From NCBI RefSeq assembly GCF_024320865.1, contig NZ_JANDBD010000002.1:434001-498000 (forward strand): a stretch of DNA of 64,000 nt, written 5' to 3'. A model generated the notes under the pieces. It saw only the letters and a list, made by a program, of their open reading frames with translations. It had not been told where the DNA came from and did not search any database. This document shows positions 60,302 to 64,000 of this stretch, one piece after another. The DNA is from Mycolicibacterium arenosum. Lineage in GTDB: Bacteria > Actinomycetota > Actinomycetes > Mycobacteriales > Mycobacteriaceae. Made by a program: the position numbers and the translations under genes. How positions within the stretch are numbered: the stretch's first letter is position 1; every line of letters starts with the position of its first letter.

Positions 60302-61831
60302 ATGGTGGATCCGCGCACGCCCGTCATCGTCGGAGTCGGCCAGTTCACCGAACGCCTCGACGACCCCGGATACCGCGGTATGTCGGCGGTCGACCTGGCC
60401 ACGGAGGCGGTGCGGGCGGCGCTCGCCGACACCGGAGCCGACGTGGCCGAGGTGGCGCGGGCGATCGAGGTCTTCGCCGGCCTCCGGCAGTTCGAGATCT
60501 GCACGCCGTTCGCCGATCCGCCCCTCGGTGCGTCGGACAACTACGTGCGGTCGGTGGCGAAGCGAGTCGGCGCCGATCCGGCGCGTGCGGTGCTCGAGCC
60601 CATCGGGGGCAACGGATCGCAGAAGGTGGTGACGGAGTTCGCCGGGGTGATCGCGGCCGGCGACATCGAGGTGGCCCTGGTCCTCGGCTCGGAGCCGGGG
60701 TCCACGGCGAAGTACTTCTCCAATCGTGCCGACAAGCCGGACTTCACCGAGCGCGTCGGCGGGCAGCTGGAGGACCGCGGGTACGGCTTCGAGCAGTACA
60801 TGAGCGAGTACACCGCCAAGCACGGCCTGACCGGTGCCCCCGTGCAGTACGGGCTGCTGGACAACGCCCGCCGCGCACGGCTGGGGCTCGGTGTGGCCGA
60901 CTACCGCCGGGCGATGGCCGAGCTCTTCGCTCCGTTCTCGAAAGTGGCTGCCAAGAACCCGTTCTCGTCGTCCCCGGTGGAGCGTTCGGTCGACGAGATC
61001 GTGACCGTCACCGACGAGAACCGGATGATCTGCGACCCGTACCCCCGTTACCTGGTCGCTCGCGACACCGTGAACCAGGGCGCGGCGGTGCTCGTCATGT
61101 CGGTGGCCGCCGCCGCTCGACTCGGGGTGCCCGAGGAGAGGTGGGTGTACCTGCGCGGGCACGCCGACCAGACCGAGCAGGACCTCCTCGATCGCGTCGA
61201 TCTTGATGTCAGCGTCTCCGCGAGACAGGCTGTGGCCGAAGCGCTTCGGGTCGCGGGCATCGGTATCGACGACGTCGCGACCTTCGACCTCTACAGCTGC
61301 TTCCCCTTCCCGGTGTTCGCGGTGTGCGACGAGACGGGCGTCGCCCCCGACGATCCGCGCGGGTTGACGCTCACCGGTGGCCTGCCATACTTCGGCGGAC
61401 CCGGCAACAGCTACTCCCTGCACGGGATCGCCGAGACTGTCGCCGAAATGCGAGACAAGCCAGGTGCTTTCGGCCTCGTCGGTGCGAACGGCGGTGTGAT
61501 GAGCAAGTACTCGGTGGGGGTGTACTCAACCGAGCCCGCCGACTGGGCGCCGGACCGGAGCAGGGAGCTGCAGGCCGACATCGCCGCGCTTCCGACGATC
61601 CCCGTCACCCGCAACGCCGACGGCCGCGGCACCATCGAGACGTATTCGGTGCGCTACGACTGGCCGGAGATCACCGGCGTCGTCATCGGCCGGCTCGACG
61701 CCGACGGCAGCCGGTTCATGGCGCTCAGCACCGATGAGCGCCTGATGGCGCTGATGACCGAGGGCGATCCGCTCGGCGCGAAGATCACGGTCACCGCGGA
61801 CGGTGACGTCAACAGGGCCCAGCTGGCCTGA
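60302..61831 (+). CDS. Thiolase-superfamily protein lacking the canonical nucleophile
   Basis: 509 residues from ATG 60302, with AGGAGG at 60290-60295. Thiolase fold throughout (RTPVIVGVGQFTERLDDP, AIEVFAGLRQFEI, NQGAAVLVMSVAAAARLG, FDLYSCFPFPV). At the usual nucleophile position near residue 103 the sequence reads IGGNGSQKV with no Cys. The GHP motif near residue 365 is GGP. It may be a lipid-transfer-like aldolase or acyl-CoA binding protein rather than a true thiolase. Behind a KstR-type box, so likely in sterol or lipid side-chain metabolism. Confidence 0.8.
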   Translation: MVDPRTPVIVGVGQFTERLDDPGYRGMSAVDLATEAVRAALADTGADVAEVARAIEVFAGLRQFEICTPFADPPLGASDNYVRSVAKRVGADPARAVLEPIGGNGSQKVVTEFAGVIAAGDIEVALVLGSEPGSTAKYFSNRADKPDFTERVGGQLEDRGYGFEQYMSEYTAKHGLTGAPVQYGLLDNARRARLGLGVADYRRAMAELFAPFSKVAAKNPFSSSPVERSVDEIVTVTDENRMICDPYPRYLVARDTVNQGAAVLVMSVAAAARLGVPEERWVYLRGHADQTEQDLLDRVDLDVSVSARQAVAEALRVAGIGIDDVATFDLYSCFPFPVFAVCDETGVAPDDPRGLTLTGGLPYFGGPGNSYSLHGIAETVAEMRDKPGAFGLVGANGGVMSKYSVGVYSTEPADWAPDRSRELQADIAALPTIPVTRNADGRGTIETYSVRYDWPEITGVVIGRLDADGSRFMALSTDERLMALMTEGDPLGAKITVTADGDVNRAQLA

Positions 61832-61832
61832 G

Positions 61833-62681
61833 TTACGCCAGCGCGGAGAGCTTGCCCGCGAGCCGCTCGACATAGGCGGCGACGTCGGATTCGGACTTGT
61901 CGGGCAGCCCGAAGAGCACCTCCGTAACACCCAATTCGCGCCAGTGCGCCAGCTTTTCGGGATCGGGCTTGAAGTCGAGCGCGACGATCTGCGGGGCGCC
62001 GTCGCGGTCGGCGGCGGCCCAGGTGTCCTGAAGCAGCTTCACCGGTTCGTCGATGGTGAAGTCGCGCGGTGTGGTGATCCAGCCGTCCGCCGACTTCGCG
62101 ATCCACTTGAAGTTCTTCTCGGTGCCCGCCGCGCCGACGAGGACCGGGATGTGCGACTGGATCGGCTTCGGCCACGCCCAGGACGGGCCGAACTTCACGA
62201 ATTCGCCGTCGTACTCGGCTTCCTCCTGCGTCCACAGGGCGCGCATCGCCTCGAGGTACTCGCGCAGCATGGTGCGCCGCCGCCCCGGTGGGACGTTGTG
62301 GTCGGTGAGTTCGTCGGTGTTCCAACCGAACCCGACGCCCAGCGACACGCGGCCGCCGGAGAGGTGGTCGAGCGTGGCGATGGACTTGGCCAGGGTGATG
62401 CAGTCGTGTTCGACGGGCAGCGCGACCGCGGTCGACAGCCGTACCCGCGTCGTGACGGCTGCGGCCGTTCCCAGCGACACCCACGGATCCAGGGTGCGCA
62501 TGTAGCGGTCGTCGGGCAGCGACTCGTCACCGGTGGTCGGGTGCGCGGCCTCGCGCTTGATCGGGATGTGGGTGTGTTCGGGCACGTAGAAGGTTTCGAA
62601 CCCGTGGTCGTCGGCGAGCTTGGCAGCCGCCGCCGGGGTGATGCCGCGATCGCTGGTGAAGAGGACGAGCCCGAAGTTCAT
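61833..62681 (-). CDS. F420-type LLM-class oxidoreductase (Rv0953c position, KstR-boxed)
   Basis: 282 residues from ATG 62681. MNFGLVLFTSDRGITPAAAA, FYVPEHTHIPIKREA, GGRVSLGVGFGWNTDEL and IPVLVGAAGTEKNFKWIA mark the luciferase-like F420 family. By strand and place it corresponds to Rv0953c, which I recall as KstR-regulated. A KstR-type box lies ten bases before the start. Converges on the thiolase-like gene with one base between stops. Confidence 0.87.
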   Translation of the reverse strand: MNFGLVLFTSDRGITPAAAAKLADDHGFETFYVPEHTHIPIKREAAHPTTGDESLPDDRYMRTLDPWVSLGTAAAVTTRVRLSTAVALPVEHDCITLAKSIATLDHLSGGRVSLGVGFGWNTDELTDHNVPPGRRRTMLREYLEAMRALWTQEEAEYDGEFVKFGPSWAWPKPIQSHIPVLVGAAGTEKNFKWIAKSADGWITTPRDFTIDEPVKLLQDTWAAADRDGAPQIVALDFKPDPEKLAHWRELGVTEVLFGLPDKSESDVAAYVERLAGKLSALA

Positions 62682-62690
62682 GACTGGAAT

Positions 62691-62704
62691 TAGAACGTGT
62701 TCCA
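62691..62704. promoter_or_regulatory. KstR-type box TAGAACGTGTTCCA before the LLM gene
   Basis: Matches TNNAACNNGTTNNA at all fixed positions. It is ten bases upstream of the leftward LLM ATG and 106 bp from the divergent SfnG-type gene. Confidence 0.75.
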
Positions 62705-62809
62705 GTCTGGGAAAGCAAGGCGGACCTCCCAGCGCGTCCGCAGCAACCACTTAGGGTCACGCGGATCGTTACCCGTGACCGCGGCCACCTCGCTTGGTGG
62801 CATGGCGGT

Positions 62810-63940
62810 ATGACGACCGAACGAATCGCCGACCACGTCAAGTTCGCCTACTGGGTGCCCAACGTCAGCGGCGGGCTGGTGACCAGTGACATCGAGCAGC
62901 GCACCGACTGGAATTACGAGTACAACCGCAGGTTGGCGCAGACCGCGGAGAACAACGGGTTCGAGTACGCGTTGTCGCAGGTCCGCTACGAGGCGAGTTA
63001 CGGCGCGGAGTACCAGCACGAGTCGACCAGCTTCAGCCTCGCGCTGCTGCTGGCCACCGAGCGGCTCAAGGTGATCGCCGCGGTACACCCCGGCCTGTGG
63101 CAGCCCGCCGTGTTGGCCAAGCTCGGCGCCACCGCCGATCACCTGTCGGGCGGCCGGTTCGCGGTCAACGTGGTGTCCGGGTGGTTCAAGGACGAGTTCA
63201 CCCACCTCGGCGAACCCTGGCTCGAACACGACGAGCGGTACCGGCGAAGCGCGGAGTTCCTGCAGGTGCTGCGCAAGATCTGGACCGTGGATGACGTGGA
63301 CTTCCGCGGCGACTTCTACCGCATTCACGACTTCACGCTGAAGCCCAAGCCGCTCAACACGCCCGAGCGGCCCAACCCGGAACTGTTCCAGGGGGGCAAC
63401 TCGACGGCGGCCCGACGCAACGGCGGCCTCTACTCCGACTGGTACTTCTCCAACGGCAAGGACTTCGACGGGATCACCGAGCAGGTCGTGGAGGTGCGCG
63501 ACCACGCCCGCAGCGTGGGCCGCGAGGTGAAGGTCGGTCTGAACGGCTTCATCATCGCCCGCGACACCGAGCGGGAGGCGAAGGAGACGCTGCGGGAGAT
63601 CATCGCCAAGGCCAACAAGCCCGCCGTCGAGGGCTTCCGCGGCGCGGTGCAGCAGGCCGGCAACTCCACCGGTGACAAGAAGGGCATGTGGGCCGATTCG
63701 TCGTTCGAGGACCTCGTGCAGTACAACGACGGTTTCCGTACCCAGCTCATCGGCACGCCCGAACAGATCGCCGAGCGCATCGCGGCCTACCGCAAACGCG
63801 GGGTCGACCTGATCCTCGGCGGCTTCCTCCACTTCCAGGAGGAGATCGAGTACTTCGGGGCCCACGTCCTGCCCCTCGTTCGGGAAATCGAGGAATCAGA
63901 AGCGGATTCGCGTAACACACCCGTGCTGGTGTCGGCCTGA
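62810..63940 (+). CDS. sfnG: SfnG-type dimethylsulfone monooxygenase (LLM class)
   Basis: 376 residues. The sequence KFAYWVPNVSGGLVTSDIEQ, then NNGFEYALSQVRYEASYG, GGRFAVNVVSGWFKDEF and PWLEHDERYRRSAEFLQV are hallmarks of SfnG, the FMNH2-dependent enzyme that converts dimethylsulfone to methanesulfinate. It would serve sulfur scavenging. ATG 62810. Divergent from the KstR-boxed LLM gene. No sfnR or ssu genes are visible in the window. Confidence 0.88.
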   Translation: MTTERIADHVKFAYWVPNVSGGLVTSDIEQRTDWNYEYNRRLAQTAENNGFEYALSQVRYEASYGAEYQHESTSFSLALLLATERLKVIAAVHPGLWQPAVLAKLGATADHLSGGRFAVNVVSGWFKDEFTHLGEPWLEHDERYRRSAEFLQVLRKIWTVDDVDFRGDFYRIHDFTLKPKPLNTPERPNPELFQGGNSTAARRNGGLYSDWYFSNGKDFDGITEQVVEVRDHARSVGREVKVGLNGFIIARDTEREAKETLREIIAKANKPAVEGFRGAVQQAGNSTGDKKGMWADSSFEDLVQYNDGFRTQLIGTPEQIAERIAAYRKRGVDLILGGFLHFQEEIEYFGAHVLPLVREIEESEADSRNTPVLVSA

Positions 63941-64000
63941 CGCGCACCGGACGCGCTCACGGGTGGGTGCGCTAGCGTGGGTGTTCGACACGCACAGGAC

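Overview
The window is high-GC actinobacterial DNA from a mycobacterium, most likely a fast-growing Mycolicibacterium-type species. Pointers include a LigD with polymerase-phosphoesterase-ligase order, a secreted chorismate mutase of the Rv1885c type, F420-type LLM oxidoreductases behind KstR-like boxes, an Rv1733c-like membrane protein and an HNH protein of the DUF222 family. From memory, the order and strands of ligD(+), LLM(-), Fpg-like(+), SDR(+), pgi(-), chorismate mutase(-), uvrD1(+), M23 peptidase(-), sucC(+), sucD(+), LLM(-) match the Rv0938-Rv0953c block of M. tuberculosis. That is the backbone, and the rest looks like accessory insertions.

Layout. 1-8970: a polyol uptake and catabolism locus. 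A PfkB kinase (cut by the window edge) and a mannitol-type dehydrogenase run leftward. A SorC-type regulator, a sugar ABC transporter (lipoprotein, two permeases, ATPase) and a DUF4032 protein run rightward. 9013-12861: HNH/DUF222 protein, small secreted protein, LigD. 12862-16363: a TetR-controlled membrane gene set (SpoIIM-like, PH-like, CPBP protease, small membrane protein) with four near-identical operators in two pairs, plus a deleted class C beta-lactamase. 16388-27155: SDR, TesB thioesterase, GAF-ANTAR protein, a PucR/MmsA/aminotransferase locus, a diguanylate cyclase, an Rv1733c-like protein, RNase HI and a VOC protein.

27456-34820 is the most unusual part. A transmembrane Ser/Thr kinase carries twelve extracellular Kelch repeats. 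It converges on a tightly overlapping operon of Asp23/AmaP-like envelope proteins that ends in an FHA-LuxR regulator. A divergent ECF sigma factor with its own Asp23-like partner lies at the other end. The Shine-Dalgarno of the FHA-LuxR gene is buried in a near-perfect hairpin. I read this as an undescribed envelope-stress signalling module.

34907-53253: cutinase, an orphan HxPCxxC protein, MFS/ROK pair, arylsulfatase, KstR-boxed LLM gene, MFS, AurF-like diiron oxygenase, CobF, YvlD-type membrane protein, Fpg-type glycosylase, secreted chorismate mutase, SDR, an Xre/membrane-protein pair, GH16 glucanase, pgi, gabD-like dehydrogenase, and a Mop-HTH/modA pair without modBC. 53274-64000: intracellular chorismate mutase preceded by a 19-codon leader peptide containing FFYGY and a terminator hairpin (a candidate Phe/Tyr attenuator), uvrD1, M23 peptidase, sucCD ending in a 21-bp perfect stem-loop terminator, a thiolase-like protein and an LLM gene behind KstR-like boxes, and an SfnG-type monooxygenase.

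No tRNA, rRNA, CRISPR array, insertion sequence or prophage was seen.
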